Position numbers and translations under genes: made by a program. The notes below the pieces were generated by a model. The model was not told where the DNA came from. It worked only from the letters and a program-made list of their open reading frames with translations, and ran no database searches. A stretch of DNA of 64,000 nt from Devosia sp. 1566 (GTDB lineage Bacteria > Pseudomonadota > Alphaproteobacteria > Rhizobiales > Devosiaceae): the NCBI RefSeq assembly GCF_004005995.1, contig NZ_CP034767.1, positions 1 through 64,000 on the forward strand, given 5' to 3'. Below, piece after piece: positions 36,731-47,923 of the stretch; within the stretch, counting starts at the first letter, position 1; each line of letters starts with the position of its first letter.

Positions 36731-38797
36731 CTAGATCGAGGGGACAGCTCCCACGATGCGGAGGGACTGGCCTTCATAGCCATCGAGACCGATGAAGAGT
36801 TCGCCCGATTCCGGCAAATCCCCAAAGATCGTGCCATGTAACATGTCGATCACGGGTCCGGTCTGGGCATGCTCCAGGGTGATGGTTTCCTCGACCCGAT
36901 CTGGCCCAAAATTGAGCGCAGTCACCTGCAGCCCGCGTTGATCGGGCAGTTCATGCACCATCACGAGCAGGCTGTTGTTCTGCACGTCTGGAATGGCGAT
37001 CTGCTTGGCCGCGAAGAGACCATGCGCCTGGCGCACAGCCAGCAGGTGCTTGAGCTCGTTGGCGAAGGACTTTGGATCGTCTAGCTGCTGATTAAGTGGA
37101 CCATAGAGCATACGCGCTCTGGGCAGGCCCGCGCTGGAGTGCTCGGCGCCCGGATTGACGTCGATCAGATCATAGGCGCCGCGCTCGATCCAACGGGTGT
37201 CGCCTTCGCTGGTGAGCTCACTGACCGATTCCACCGGAAGCGGCAGGGCGCCGACTAAATCCCATCCCGACAGGGCGAAAACGCCCGGCTGGTAGGCGTT
37301 GTACATGACCAGCAGCAGGTGGATGCGCTTGATCAGCTCCTTTTGCTCGGGCGTTATCGCATCGAGATCGCGGATACCGAGCGCAGCGGTGATCACGCTA
37401 ATGGTGGTGCAGGCGACGCCATTGGCCACAAAGCGCAGATTATAGGGTGCGGCTTCGCCCGTAAGCTTGAGGTAAAGGGTGTCACGCAGATGCTCGCGCA
37501 GCAAGGACCCTGGCCAGGTCTGGCCTTCGAACACATAAGTGTCGTTGGCATGCTTGGTCCAGAAATGCACCAGTTCGAGCGTCAGCTCGTCATGGTTCTG
37601 CAGCGCGTGGATCAGCGAAGCTGGATCAATGCCAAATTCATGGACCGTGCGCAGCATTAGCCGCAGAAATTCCGTGCTGCCGGTCAGGACTGCGTGGTGG
37701 TAGGCGGGGCGGGTGATGAAGTCGTAGCTGAGATCAGCGCCTCCCTTTGACATTTCGGCGATGTCATCGACGGTCAGGTTGAGCTCCTGAAAGGAAAAGC
37801 CACCTGCTTTGCGCACCATGCCGGCAATGAGTTGGTTGCCAACAAGGGAAAGCGGATGGCCCTCGGACCAAGCCGTCTCGTTCTGCTGAACCTCCACACC
37901 AAGGAAGCCGTTCGCATCCAGCCGCAAGCCGCGCGCACCCAGAATATCGAGTGAATGCAGTGCGTCCCCGACAATCATTTGTGGGGCGGCAAAGGTTGGA
38001 TCGAGCCAGTTGAGCGAAGGCTGGCCTTCCTTGAAATAGTGCAGATAAACCCAGCGCCGCGCTACGCCATCCACGCCCAAGATAACGTCGGTGGCGCTCC
38101 AGTCGGTTTCCTTGACGCCCGGCTCAAAGAAGATCACGCGCCTGAGCTGGCCAACGATATAGCCTTTGCTCTTGAGCGCATCGACGCTAGACGGCGACAT
38201 ATTGGCGGCCCGGCGTCCCTCTGGAATATCGGGGAGCAGGTTCCAGTCTTCCTGGGGAATTTCCACCATGTGGTAGAGCCCTGGATAATCCCCGTAGAAC
38301 ATCTCGGCGAGGCGGAAGTCAGCGCCCTTGCCGGTGTGGGCGGGGATAATGTCGTCGATAACGATGGAATTGTAGGCGGCTGCCACCCGGCTCATGGCTA
38401 CGAATTCGTCGAGCGTACCAAATTGCGGATCGATCTCGAAGCTGATGCGGTCGAAATTGCCGTCGACGGTTGGCGTCTTGACGCCGTCCCGAATGCCGCC
38501 GGCTTCCTTCATCGGGCCGGTATGTACGCCTTGCACGCCGATGGCTGCGAGCGACCGCCACAGCTCGGGATCGCCGAGCGTCGCCAATACGCTCTCGCCT
38601 TCGCGGGTGACGATCGCGGCGGGATAGGCGGTGAACCAGACCGAGGCCAACGCCGAAGCCGCGCGTGGCCGCGCTTCTGCATACGGATTGCGCCAGAACC
38701 GCCCTTGACCAGCATAGCGGCTGGCAAGCTTGCGGGCATTGTTGAGCATGGACTGTTCTAAGAGCCAGTCGATGTATTGCGGATCCGGTTTGTCCAT
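36731..38797 (-). CDS. GH13 family protein, trehalose-synthase-like (maltose glucosyltransferase candidate)
   Basis: A 688-aa GH13 enzyme. Motifs: region I DDIIPAHT, nucleophile Asp294 in GLRLDANGF, acid/base Glu in FSFQELN and transition-state Asp in LQNHDEL. The N-terminus ([28 protein letters not shown]) differs from classical TreS, which begins with a WYKDAVIY-type segment. It resembles a second, less studied group annotated as trehalose synthase. In this locus it would interconvert maltose and trehalose, feeding maltokinase. Alternatively it acts on another alpha-glucoside. It follows malQ by 110 bases on the same strand. Confidence 0.78.
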   Translation of the reverse strand: MDKPDPQYIDWLLEQSMLNNARKLASRYAGQGRFWRNPYAEARPRAASALASVWFTAYPAAIVTREGESVLATLGDPELWRSLAAIGVQGVHTGPMKEAGGIRDGVKTPTVDGNFDRISFEIDPQFGTLDEFVAMSRVAAAYNSIVIDDIIPAHTGKGADFRLAEMFYGDYPGLYHMVEIPQEDWNLLPDIPEGRRAANMSPSSVDALKSKGYIVGQLRRVIFFEPGVKETDWSATDVILGVDGVARRWVYLHYFKEGQPSLNWLDPTFAAPQMIVGDALHSLDILGARGLRLDANGFLGVEVQQNETAWSEGHPLSLVGNQLIAGMVRKAGGFSFQELNLTVDDIAEMSKGGADLSYDFITRPAYHHAVLTGSTEFLRLMLRTVHEFGIDPASLIHALQNHDELTLELVHFWTKHANDTYVFEGQTWPGSLLREHLRDTLYLKLTGEAAPYNLRFVANGVACTTISVITAALGIRDLDAITPEQKELIKRIHLLLVMYNAYQPGVFALSGWDLVGALPLPVESVSELTSEGDTRWIERGAYDLIDVNPGAEHSSAGLPRARMLYGPLNQQLDDPKSFANELKHLLAVRQAHGLFAAKQIAIPDVQNNSLLVMVHELPDQRGLQVTALNFGPDRVEETITLEHAQTGPVIDMLHGTIFGDLPESGELFIGLDGYEGQSLRIVGAVPSI

Positions 38798-38907
38798 ATC
38801 TGGCCTGTTCGCTGGTCGGGCAATGATCTAGTGCGGGTTATGCTGTATGTCGGCTGAGCCTGAACGCTTCGATTAAGCCGTCGTTGCCTTGATCTGGCAG
38901 AAAGCCA

Positions 38908-41043
38908 CTAGCCTGCCCTTCTCAGCGGCTCGACAAGGCTCCAGGCATCGGGGTCCTCGGCAAGTTCCTCAATGGTCATCGCGTACTTTCGGCGCCAGTT
39001 GGGGTGCTCGGTGGAGGTGCCGGGCACATTGACCGGGGCGATGTCACCAGTCATGTCATCAAGTTGCGTGACCAGCAGCGTGGACCGGGTCATGCCAAGA
39101 AAGCGGTGCGCCTCCCGGGCAAAGAGCTCAGGTGAGACATCAGCTATCCTCGGCGCAGGGCTGAACAATCCAGCCTGCGTGAATGCCTCGAGTATGTTTA
39201 ACCGCTCCCGGTCGCGCCTTTCTTGCTGGCTGCGGGTTTCCTCCTCGGTTCCATAAAGCCCCAAGCTGTCCTTCAAAGTGATGTCGTCGCCTTCCCACCA
39301 CGCCTCAAGCGTCGGCAGATCGTGACTGCCGGTCACCGTCAGCGCCAGTTCGGGGTATTGGTCCGGCGGCACAAACGTGCCGGTTTGGAAATCCTGCTCA
39401 AAAAACAGCACGCGGTACGACAAGATGTTGGCAGCGGCGAGCTGTTCGCGGAAGCCGGGCGGCACGGTGCCGAGATCTTCCCCGACAACCAAGCATTGCT
39501 GCCGCTGGGATTCCAGCGCCAAAACCCCAATCAGATCATCGAGGGGAAAGCTCACATAAGCGCCTTCCGCTGAACTCTTGCCCTCGGGGATGCAGTAAAG
39601 ACGGGCCAGCCCCATCACATGGTCGATCCGCAGGCCGCCGGCATGGGCCATGTTGGAGCGGATCAACTCGGCAAAGCTTTTGTAGCCTTCGCGTTTGAGC
39701 GCAATTGGATCAAATGGCGGAAGGCCCCAATTCTGCCCAGCGGGATTGAAGATATCGGGCGGAGCACCCACCAGGGTGCTCTGCAGGAAGGCGGGCGGAT
39801 TTGCCCAGGTTTCCGCACCGGAGCGATCACATCCCACCGCTAGGTCGCGATAAAGGCCGATAGCCATGCCCTGCCGGCGGGCTTCCTCGGCTGCCCTCGC
39901 TAGCTGTTCATCGGCGAGGAACTGGAGATAGATCTGGAAGTCCAATTCAGCCTCGTGCTCGCGTGCGAACTGCATTTGTGCTGGCGAGCCGGCGATCTGC
40001 ATGTCAGTCGGCCAGTCCTGCCAGCTGGCTTGCGACGGATTCTCGCTGGCAAAATGTTGTCGCATGACCTGAAACAAGGCTACGCGTTCAAGGCTTTCGC
40101 CCTTTTCTGCGCGGAAGGCGGCCATCGCGTTTTTGCGCTCGGCACTGTCTGCTTTCGTGAAGCTCTCAAAGACGAGCTGCAGTGCCTCGAGCTTAAGCGC
40201 GGTTACTGCAGTGTAATCGACCAGCTTTGTGGCGCGGCAGTCGCCCAGGCGCCGCTGGAAATCGGCCGATTCCACCAAGGTTTGCGCCGCTTCGGACTGG
40301 CCGAACTCAGGCACCGCCAGCACGTCGATATAAAGGGGGTTCAGATAAAGCCGCGTTGCGGGTGAATAAGGGCTTGCAGCTTCAGGATCGTCCAAGAACA
40401 TCTGGTGCAGGGGGTTGAGCCCGATCACGGCACAACCGCGAGGTCCAGCGACCTTGATCAGCTCTTGCAAGTCTGAAAAATCGCCGATGCCCCAGTTTGC
40501 GGCTGAACGCAGCAGATAAAGCTGCACAGCAATACCCCAATAACCCGTCGCCGTTTTTGGGGGCAACCAGCAGCGACCGGGGCTGACGATGAGGTTTGCC
40601 TCCGCACTTATTTCTGGAAGTTGCAAGCGGTGGTATCCGAATGGCAGGTCGGGAATGCGCAAGCTGACCTTGCCCTGGGGCGAAGCAGCGAAGGAATCCG
40701 CAACGCCGCTGATCTCCTTCCCGTCCTCCAGCACGACTTGCCAAGCGAGCTGGTCAGTGCCGGCCGGCAGCTTGACCTCGAGCGCGCACCCGCCGTCTCG
40801 CGGCGTCACGACAATGCTGGCCGGGAGGGAGCGTGCGGCGGCTTCCTGATCGAATTGCTCCAGTGCGGTCTTGGCTTCAGCCTCATCGGCGACTGAAACG
40901 CCCATGCTCGCGAGCAGGAGCTGAATTGTTGCCGCGGATACCGATATGTGGCGCCCTAGCGCGTCCTCGAACTGCACCCCGATGCCGTAACGCTGTGCGA
41001 GTTGTTCCAGCGCAGACCGCGCTTCGTGATGGTCGTTGGACAT
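38908..41043 (-). CDS. malQ: 4-alpha-glucanotransferase (amylomaltase)
   Basis: GH77 disproportionating enzyme moving alpha-1,4-glucan segments between maltooligosaccharides. The 711-aa length is typical of MalQ with an N-terminal extension. Catalytic segments: GGLRIDHVMGL (nucleophile Asp), VVGEDLGTVPPG (acid Glu) and TGSHDLPTLEAWW. The family motif SPYSPATRLYLNPLYID is also present. GAGGAG lies seven bases before ATG 41043. It is divergent from glgE across 240 bases, so both arms of the glucan island may share control there. Confidence 0.93.
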   Translation of the reverse strand: MSNDHHEARSALEQLAQRYGIGVQFEDALGRHISVSAATIQLLLASMGVSVADEAEAKTALEQFDQEAAARSLPASIVVTPRDGGCALEVKLPAGTDQLAWQVVLEDGKEISGVADSFAASPQGKVSLRIPDLPFGYHRLQLPEISAEANLIVSPGRCWLPPKTATGYWGIAVQLYLLRSAANWGIGDFSDLQELIKVAGPRGCAVIGLNPLHQMFLDDPEAASPYSPATRLYLNPLYIDVLAVPEFGQSEAAQTLVESADFQRRLGDCRATKLVDYTAVTALKLEALQLVFESFTKADSAERKNAMAAFRAEKGESLERVALFQVMRQHFASENPSQASWQDWPTDMQIAGSPAQMQFAREHEAELDFQIYLQFLADEQLARAAEEARRQGMAIGLYRDLAVGCDRSGAETWANPPAFLQSTLVGAPPDIFNPAGQNWGLPPFDPIALKREGYKSFAELIRSNMAHAGGLRIDHVMGLARLYCIPEGKSSAEGAYVSFPLDDLIGVLALESQRQQCLVVGEDLGTVPPGFREQLAAANILSYRVLFFEQDFQTGTFVPPDQYPELALTVTGSHDLPTLEAWWEGDDITLKDSLGLYGTEEETRSQQERRDRERLNILEAFTQAGLFSPAPRIADVSPELFAREAHRFLGMTRSTLLVTQLDDMTGDIAPVNVPGTSTEHPNWRRKYAMTIEELAEDPDAWSLVEPLRRAG

Positions 41044-41283
41044 CGGTTCTCCTCATCGACGTACAGGACGTCGGGCAGCAACAAACTACCTAGCGTCCTC
41101 TACGGCTACGGCAATCTGCCAGCGGCGCGTTTGTTCCTCACCGACCACCTGCAGTGGTTAGGTCCGGGTCCACCCGCGGTCAGCGGGTTTTGCCGTAGGC
41201 GTCACTAAACTTCTGACAAGAAAGCGAAACTAAACCACAGATTGAAGCATTTGGTCCGCAATCATGCCGGAAGTGGGGACATC

Positions 41284-43350
41284 ATGCTGCTCGACAATAA
41301 AAAGGCTAAGCCCAGCAAGGCTCGAGTGGCAACCGCTCAGCCGGTGAGCGCTCCCCGACAGGTGGATGCCGGCGATCAGGAATTGTTCCGGCTGGCTGCC
41401 AACCGGGTAGCCATCGAAGGGATCGTGCCCGAGATTGATGGCGGCCGTTTCCCCGCCAAGAGCGTGGTGGGCGAAGAGGTGGTGATCGAGGCTGATATTT
41501 TCAGCGATGGTCATGACACGATCGACGCGGCCCTGCTGTATCGCCCGGCGGGAACCGAAGCCTGGTTTGAACAGCCCATGGAGTTCGTCGAGAACGACCG
41601 CTGGCGCACGACGATCGCCTTTCCCGAGAACCGGTTGTACGAGTTCACCCTTGCCGGCTGGCGGGACCTTTATGGCAGCTGGCGCAAGGAGATCGCCAAA
41701 AAGCACGCTGCGGGCATTGATGTCAGCCTGGAACTCGAGGAGGGGCGTCGCCTGCTCGATGTCGCACAGCGCTCAGACCGGGCCAGCGATGCTGACAGGC
41801 GGGAACTGTCCGGCGTGTTGGCGGCATACACAGCGCTGCAGAACAATCCCGAGCGCCTGGCGCTATTGAGTTCCGATGCTGTGGCCGACGTGATGCAGCG
41901 CGCCGCTGCGCGAACCAATTTCAGCCAGTATGAGCGCGTGCTCGAGATCTTCGTTGATCGCAAGGTCGCTGCGTTCGGCGCCTGGTATGAGCTCTTTCCG
42001 CGCTCGCAGTCGGGCAGTCCGGACCGGCACGGTACCTTTGACGATGTGATCGCGCGGCTACCCTATATCCGCGATCTGGGCTTTGACGTGCTGTACTTCC
42101 CGCCCATCCACCCGATCGGGCAAACCAACAAGAAGGGCAAGAACAATAGCCTGAGTGCGACCGTCGAGGACCCCGGCAGCCCCTATGCCATTGGATCGGC
42201 GGATGGCGGTCATGAGGCAATCGAGCCCAAGCTTGGCACGTTCGAGGATTTCGACCGGCTGGTTGCAGCTGCCGCCGAGTATGATCTTGAGATCGCGCTC
42301 GATTTCGCCATCCAGTGTTCCCCCGACCACCCCTGGATCAAGGCGCATCCCGAATGGTTCGACTGGCGTCCGGACGGCTCGATCAAATATGCCGAGAACC
42401 CGCCCAAGAAGTACGAGGACATCGTCAACGTCCACTTCTATCGCGATGCGATTCCAAGCCTCTGGCATGAGCTGCGCGACATCGTGCTGCTTTGGGTGGA
42501 TCATGGCGTCCGCATCTTTCGCGTCGACAATCCCCACACCAAGCCCTTCCCGTTCTGGGAATGGCTTATCGCCGAGGTCCGCGCCAAGGATCCAGGCGTC
42601 ATCTTCCTTTCGGAAGCTTTCACCCGCCCCAAGGTGATGAAGCGGCTGGCCAAGGTCGGCTTCAGCCAGAGCTATTCCTATTTCACTTGGCGCAATGTGA
42701 AGTGGGAGCTCGAGCAATATCTGACCGAGCTGACCCAGGAGGAATCCCGCCATTATATGCGGCCCAATTTCTTCACCACCACCCACGACATCAATCCGCG
42801 CTATCTGCAGGGCAGTGGCCGGCCCGGGTTCCAGACCCGGTTGATCCTGGGGGCAACCCTGGGCGCCAGCTACGGCGTTTATAACGGCTTTGAAATCTGC
42901 GAATCCGAGCCGGTTCCGGGCAAGGAGGAATATCTCAACTCCGAGAAATACGAGATCCGGGCCTGGGACTTCGACAAGCCCGACAACATCAAATGGGACA
43001 TTGCCTTCATCAACCGGCTACGCCGCGAGCACAAGGCGTTGCAGGAGTTTACGAGCCTGGCTTTCTATAACGCCTGGAACGACAACATCCTGTGTTACGG
43101 CAAGCGCACCGCCGACCGTTCGGACTTCCTGCTGTTCCATGTGTGCCTTGACCCGCACAACCAGCAGGGCGCCGATTTCGAGTTGCCGCTATGGGAATTC
43201 GGCCTTCCCGACGATGCCTCGATCGAGGTCGAGGACATGGTAACGGGGCATCACTTCACCTGGCACGGCAAGTACCAGCACATCCATCTTGATCCATTCT
43301 ACAAGCCATACGCCATCTGGCGTCTGATTGCGCCGGGGGCACCGCGATGA
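41284..43350 (+). CDS. glgE: Alpha-1,4-glucan:maltose-1-phosphate maltosyltransferase
   Basis: GH13_3 enzyme extending alpha-glucan with maltose 1-phosphate. From ATG 41284 (GTGGGGAC upstream) it has 688 aa. The active site is readable: nucleophile Asp415 in RIFRVDNPHTK, acid/base Glu444 in FLSEAFTRP (29 residues apart, as in characterised GlgE) and TTTHDINP. The N-terminal domains start NRVAIEGIVPEIDGGRFP, typical of the family. Its last four bases overlap the maltokinase ATG. It defines the GlgE pathway together with maltokinase and GlgB. Confidence 0.96.
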   Translation: MLLDNKKAKPSKARVATAQPVSAPRQVDAGDQELFRLAANRVAIEGIVPEIDGGRFPAKSVVGEEVVIEADIFSDGHDTIDAALLYRPAGTEAWFEQPMEFVENDRWRTTIAFPENRLYEFTLAGWRDLYGSWRKEIAKKHAAGIDVSLELEEGRRLLDVAQRSDRASDADRRELSGVLAAYTALQNNPERLALLSSDAVADVMQRAAARTNFSQYERVLEIFVDRKVAAFGAWYELFPRSQSGSPDRHGTFDDVIARLPYIRDLGFDVLYFPPIHPIGQTNKKGKNNSLSATVEDPGSPYAIGSADGGHEAIEPKLGTFEDFDRLVAAAAEYDLEIALDFAIQCSPDHPWIKAHPEWFDWRPDGSIKYAENPPKKYEDIVNVHFYRDAIPSLWHELRDIVLLWVDHGVRIFRVDNPHTKPFPFWEWLIAEVRAKDPGVIFLSEAFTRPKVMKRLAKVGFSQSYSYFTWRNVKWELEQYLTELTQEESRHYMRPNFFTTTHDINPRYLQGSGRPGFQTRLILGATLGASYGVYNGFEICESEPVPGKEEYLNSEKYEIRAWDFDKPDNIKWDIAFINRLRREHKALQEFTSLAFYNAWNDNILCYGKRTADRSDFLLFHVCLDPHNQQGADFELPLWEFGLPDDASIEVEDMVTGHHFTWHGKYQHIHLDPFYKPYAIWRLIAPGAPR

Positions 43351-44906
43351 ACGCCCCGACAGCGCCGATGGCTTCGCCCGTTCCCACGCTCTTTTCCCCC
43401 GATGGGCAGCTGGTTTCGGCCATTGCCGGGGAGGGCAAGACACAGCTTGAATCCGTGACCCTGCCGGCATTCCTGCCGTTCCAGCGTTGGTTCGGCGCCA
43501 AGGACAGCACGATCACTGGCGTCAGCCTTTCCCCGCTGGGGGAACTCGAGCCCGGCGCTCACGCCCTGGTTGCCGCCGATGTTGCCGTGGGGGGAGAAAC
43601 GCAGCGCTACCTGCTGCCGCTTTCCGCAGTGTGGAGCGATTTGGGCCGGGGCAGTGCCGGCTCGGCAGCACCCCCGGTGCTCGCCAATATCAACAGCGAC
43701 TCCAGGTCCGGTGTGCTGATCGATGGTGCGCTTGACGGCGGCTTTGCCAAGGCATTGCTGCAAGCCTTGCGTGAGCAGAACATCATGAGCACGGCAGCTG
43801 GGGACGTCGTATTTTCCGCCAGCGAAGCTTTGCGGGCCAGCGGCGATGTCGGCGAGCCACGGCCGCTCGGCGCGGAGCAAAGCAATGTTTCGATCGCGTT
43901 TGGTAACACCATCATCCTCAAGCTCTACCGCCGGTTGCGCTCGGGTGAGCAGCCCGATGTTGAAGTGGCGCGCTTCCTGACCGCTGTCGGACAGTTTGCC
44001 AATACGCCTGAATTCCTGGGCGAAATCCAACATCGTCCGACTTCGGGTGAGGCAACGACGCTCGCCGCCGTGTTTGCCTATGTGCCCAACCAGGGTGACG
44101 CCTGGGCGGCGGTAACCAATGCCTTGACCGAGAGCCTGTTGGACGGCGCGGCTGACGACGGCAACTGGATCGGCGCTATCCTGGGGCAGCGCACGGCGGA
44201 AATGCACAAGGCCTTCGCCGTGGATACAAACGAGGCCGCTTTCCGTGTCGAGCAGTTGGCCGGATCTGACATTACCGGCTGGGCCGCTGAAGCGGTCGCC
44301 GAAGCTCACGATCTTCTCGACCGTCTCGAGCAGAACCTGCCCAGCCTCCCGGGCGTGGCCCGTGCGATAGCCGAGGAGATTCTCAGCAAGCGCGAACTGC
44401 TGATCGAGCGCATCGAGGCTGGCTCAGCAATGGCACCCTCGGGTGGGCGCTCGCGCATTCACGGCGATTACCATCTCGGCCAGGTCCTGGTAACCGGGCG
44501 CGACGTGATGATCATCGATTTTGAAGGCGAGCCCAAGCGCAGCCTGCCCGAGCGCCGGGCAAAGTCATCCCCCCTGCGTGATGTCGCCGGCATGCTGCGC
44601 TCGTTCCATTACGCCGCCTGGACGGCCCTCAGCCGCTACCAAGCCGAAACGGGCAGCCTGCCTGATGGGGTGCGGACACGGGTCGAGGATTGGCGCCGCG
44701 GCATCAGCGCTGACTTCGTCGCGGCATACGAAACCAGCGTGGCTGGTGCCTTGAGCTTTCCGCCCGACCCAGCCCTGGCCAAGGCTTTAACTGAAATGTT
44801 CCTGCTGCAAAAGGCTATCTACGAGGTTGGCTACGAGTTGGCGAACCGGCCCGCCTGGGTGGAAATTCCCCTCAGTGGCATCAAAGACCTCCTGAGTGAA
44901 GGCTGA
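43347..44906 (+). CDS. Maltokinase (stand-alone Pep2/Mak type)
   Basis: Phosphorylates maltose to maltose 1-phosphate, the GlgE donor. The 519-aa protein has the maltokinase N-terminal cap ([18 protein letters not shown]), an ATP-binding Lys region ([11 protein letters not shown]) and the catalytic loop [12 protein letters not shown] followed by MIIDFEGEP. In many proteobacteria this domain is fused to the C-terminus of TreS; here it is a separate gene between glgE and glgB. It overlaps glgE by four bases. Confidence 0.92.
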   Translation: MNAPTAPMASPVPTLFSPDGQLVSAIAGEGKTQLESVTLPAFLPFQRWFGAKDSTITGVSLSPLGELEPGAHALVAADVAVGGETQRYLLPLSAVWSDLGRGSAGSAAPPVLANINSDSRSGVLIDGALDGGFAKALLQALREQNIMSTAAGDVVFSASEALRASGDVGEPRPLGAEQSNVSIAFGNTIILKLYRRLRSGEQPDVEVARFLTAVGQFANTPEFLGEIQHRPTSGEATTLAAVFAYVPNQGDAWAAVTNALTESLLDGAADDGNWIGAILGQRTAEMHKAFAVDTNEAAFRVEQLAGSDITGWAAEAVAEAHDLLDRLEQNLPSLPGVARAIAEEILSKRELLIERIEAGSAMAPSGGRSRIHGDYHLGQVLVTGRDVMIIDFEGEPKRSLPERRAKSSPLRDVAGMLRSFHYAAWTALSRYQAETGSLPDGVRTRVEDWRRGISADFVAAYETSVAGALSFPPDPALAKALTEMFLLQKAIYEVGYELANRPAWVEIPLSGIKDLLSEG

Positions 44907-44910
44907 ACCC

Positions 44911-47142
44911 GTGGACAATCCAATGAACCAAGACACTGCGCGGCCGTCAGCCTATCCTGGCGATGTCGAAGCGATCGTGCGGGGGCGGCATGGTAATCCC
45001 TTTGCCACGCTGGGCATGCAGGGAGGCGATGGCGAGCCCCTTGCCGTCAATGTCTTTGCTCCGCAGGCGGGGCAAGTTGAGGTGGTGGACAGCGCCACTG
45101 GCGAGAAGGTCGCCGAGCTCGAACGCATCCACCCTGAAGGGTTCTTTTCGGGGTTCGTCACGGACCGCAACGAACGTTTTGCTTATCGGCTCGCCATGTC
45201 GGCCGGCGAATTTGCCTGGGAAGCCGAAGACCCCTATCGCTTCCCGCCCATCCTGGGTGAGATGGACGAATACCTGCTGGGCGAAGGGCGCCATTTCCGC
45301 CTCTACGAAAGACTGGGGGCCCATCCAACAGTTCTGGAAGGGATAGACGGGGTTGCCTTCGCCGTTTGGGCGCCCAATGCCTCGCGCGTCAGCGTCGTGG
45401 GCGAGTTCAACGCCTGGGACGGGCGCCGCCACCCCATGCGCAAGCGCATAGGTGTCGGAATCTGGGAACTGTTTATCCCGGGTCTGGAGAAGGGCACCGT
45501 CTACAAATACGAGATCATTGGCGCCCATGGCGAGCGGCTGCCGCTCAAGGCCGACCCGCTGTCCTTCTACCAGGAACATCCACCCGCAACCGCTTCGGTC
45601 GTGCACGGCCTGCCCGAACATGACTGGCAGGACAGCGAGTGGATGCGCAACCGCGCGAGGCGGCAGGATTTATCGGCCCCGATGTCGATCTACGAGATGC
45701 ATCTGGGCTCCTGGCGAACAGGAGGGGACGGCGAGGCGCTCGACTACGACGCCATTGCCGACCAGCTCGCTGACTACCTTACCGATATGGGCTTTACCCA
45801 TGTTGAGCTGATGCCTGTCACCGAGCATCCATTTGGCGGGTCCTGGGGGTACCAACCAGTGGGCCTGTTTGCCCCCACGAGCCGCTTTGGCACGCCGGAA
45901 GGTTTTGCGCGCTTCGTGGACCGTTTGCATGCGGCCGGCATTGGCGTCTTGATGGATTGGGTACCCGCACATTTCCCGTCCGACGCCCATGGGTTGGTGC
46001 GGTTCGATGGGACCGCCCTTTACGAGCACGAAGATCCACGGCTGGGTTTCCATCGTGACTGGAACACGCTGATCTATAATTTCGGCCGCAACGAAGTGGC
46101 CAATTTCCTCGAGGCCAGCGCGCTCTTTTGGCTGGACCGCTACCATATCGACGGCCTGCGCGTGGATGCCGTGGCCTCCATGCTCTACCTCGATTATTCC
46201 CGTGAGGCGGGCGAATGGATCCCCAACAAGTTCGGCGGCAACGAGAATCTCGAAGCCATCGCTTTTCTTAAGGAGACCAATACCCGCGCCTATGAGCTCA
46301 ATCCGGGCTCGCAGACCATTGCCGAGGAATCCACCGCTTTTCCCAAGGTCAGCCGCCCCATTTATGACGGTGGCCTCGGCTTTGGCTACAAATGGAACAT
46401 GGGGTGGATGCACGATACGCTCCACTATATGCAGCTCGACCCCATCTATCGCCGGCATCACCAGGGTGAGATGACCTTCGGGCTGCACTACGCCTATACC
46501 GAGAACTTCGTGCTGCCGTTGAGCCACGACGAGGTCGTTTACGGCAAGGGGTCACTCCTGGGCAAAATGCCGGGCGACCGCTGGCAGAAATTTGCCAATC
46601 TGCGCGCCTATCTTGCCTTTATGTGGACCCACCCGGGCAAGAAGCTCCTGTTCATGGGCGGCGAGTTCGGCCAGGAGCGGGAATGGAACCACGACCAGTC
46701 GCTCGACTGGCATCTGCTCGAAAATCCCATGCACAAGGGCGTGCAGTCGCTGGTGCGGGACCTCAATCATACCTATCGCAACCATCCGGCGCTCCACCAG
46801 CTCGATGCCGACCCCGAGGGGTTTGAATGGATCGACGCCAGCGATGCCGAGGGCAGCGTCTTTATCTATCTGCGTAAGGGCCGCGATGGCGTGCCCCCGG
46901 TGGTTATCGCCTGTAACATGACGCCGGCAGTGCGCTCCGATTATCGGGTGGGGGTGCCGCAAGGTGGAAGCTGGGGCGAGATTTTAAACTCGGATTCAGA
47001 AGTCTATGGCGGCTCCAATGTCGGCAATGGCGGCCATATCAATGCTGAAGACGTCAGCTGGCACGGCCGGCCGGCGTCCCTGCGGCTCACCTTGCCACCG
47101 CTCGCCGCCATCCTGCTGACGCCGAACGATCCGCCGGCATAA
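44911..47142 (+). CDS. glgB: 1,4-alpha-glucan branching enzyme
   Basis: Introduces alpha-1,6 branches into the glucan built by GlgE. About 743 aa: N-terminal CBM48-like domains ([22 protein letters not shown]), a GH13 barrel with [18 protein letters not shown], nucleophile Asp in [15 protein letters not shown], acid Glu in IAEESTAFP and [13 protein letters not shown], and a C-terminal beta domain. The start is uncertain: GTG 44911 has GAAGG eight bases upstream; GTG 44896 and ATG 44923 are alternatives. It directly follows maltokinase and ends the glucan operon. Confidence 0.95.
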   Translation: MDNPMNQDTARPSAYPGDVEAIVRGRHGNPFATLGMQGGDGEPLAVNVFAPQAGQVEVVDSATGEKVAELERIHPEGFFSGFVTDRNERFAYRLAMSAGEFAWEAEDPYRFPPILGEMDEYLLGEGRHFRLYERLGAHPTVLEGIDGVAFAVWAPNASRVSVVGEFNAWDGRRHPMRKRIGVGIWELFIPGLEKGTVYKYEIIGAHGERLPLKADPLSFYQEHPPATASVVHGLPEHDWQDSEWMRNRARRQDLSAPMSIYEMHLGSWRTGGDGEALDYDAIADQLADYLTDMGFTHVELMPVTEHPFGGSWGYQPVGLFAPTSRFGTPEGFARFVDRLHAAGIGVLMDWVPAHFPSDAHGLVRFDGTALYEHEDPRLGFHRDWNTLIYNFGRNEVANFLEASALFWLDRYHIDGLRVDAVASMLYLDYSREAGEWIPNKFGGNENLEAIAFLKETNTRAYELNPGSQTIAEESTAFPKVSRPIYDGGLGFGYKWNMGWMHDTLHYMQLDPIYRRHHQGEMTFGLHYAYTENFVLPLSHDEVVYGKGSLLGKMPGDRWQKFANLRAYLAFMWTHPGKKLLFMGGEFGQEREWNHDQSLDWHLLENPMHKGVQSLVRDLNHTYRNHPALHQLDADPEGFEWIDASDAEGSVFIYLRKGRDGVPPVVIACNMTPAVRSDYRVGVPQGGSWGEILNSDSEVYGGSNVGNGGHINAEDVSWHGRPASLRLTLPPLAAILLTPNDPPA

Positions 47143-47155
47143 GAGCCGGCGGGAG

Positions 47156-47923
47156 TCACACCATCTGGATGGGCGCAGCCTGCGCCGTCAGCGTCGAGAC
47201 AAAGCGCTTGGTCCGTTCAGAGGCGGGACTGCCGAACACCTGTTGCGCCGGGCCTGCCTCGACGACTTCCCCGGCCTCGATGAACACCACATTGGAGGCT
47301 ATGGTGGCGGCAAGGCGCAGGTCATGGGTGGCCATCAGCATGGTCGTGCCTTCGCGGGCCAGTTGCGCCAGAACTTCCACCACTTCGCCAGCCAGCTGCG
47401 GATCGAGCGCCGAAGTGGGCTCGTCGCACAACAAGACCTTGGGCGTCGGCGCCAGGGCACGGGCAATGGCGACGCGTTGCTGCTGCCCGCCCGAAAGGCT
47501 CGATGGCCAGGCATCGGCCTTGGCCGCCATCCCCACTTTTTCGAGCAGTTCGAGACCGCGTTGGCGCGCTTGGTCGGGGGGCCATTTCAGCACGGTCAGC
47601 AGTCCCTCCATCACATTTCCCAGCGCGGTGAAATGGGGAAACAGCTGGAAGTTCTGGAACACCATGCCAGTCTTGCGCCGAAGAGCCAGGACGGCTTTGC
47701 GGTCCACCTTGATCCCAGGCCCAAAATGGATGACGGCATCATCGATGCGGACATCGCCCGCTTGCGGCATTTCCAGCAGATTGACGCAGCGCAACAATGT
47801 GCTCTTGCCACTGCCCGACGGGCCGATCAGCGCTGTTACGCTCCCCTCGGGAACGGCCACGCTGACGCCCTTGAGCACCTCAGCATCGCCAAAGCTCTTG
47901 TGGATGTTTTCGAGCGTGATCAC
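47156..47923 (-). CDS. Polar amino acid ABC transporter ATP-binding protein
   Basis: GlnQ/HisP-type ATPase of 255 aa: Walker A GPSGSGKST, Q-loop MVFQNFQLFPHFT, signature LSGGQQQR, Walker B VLLCDEPTSALDPQ and H-loop MATHDLRLA. It is the last gene of a receptor-permease-ATPase operon on the minus strand and overlaps the permease by four bases. It converges with glgB. Confidence 0.93.
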   Translation of the reverse strand: MITLENIHKSFGDAEVLKGVSVAVPEGSVTALIGPSGSGKSTLLRCVNLLEMPQAGDVRIDDAVIHFGPGIKVDRKAVLALRRKTGMVFQNFQLFPHFTALGNVMEGLLTVLKWPPDQARQRGLELLEKVGMAAKADAWPSSLSGGQQQRVAIARALAPTPKVLLCDEPTSALDPQLAGEVVEVLAQLAREGTTMLMATHDLRLAATIASNVVFIEAGEVVEAGPAQQVFGSPASERTKRFVSTLTAQAAPIQMV

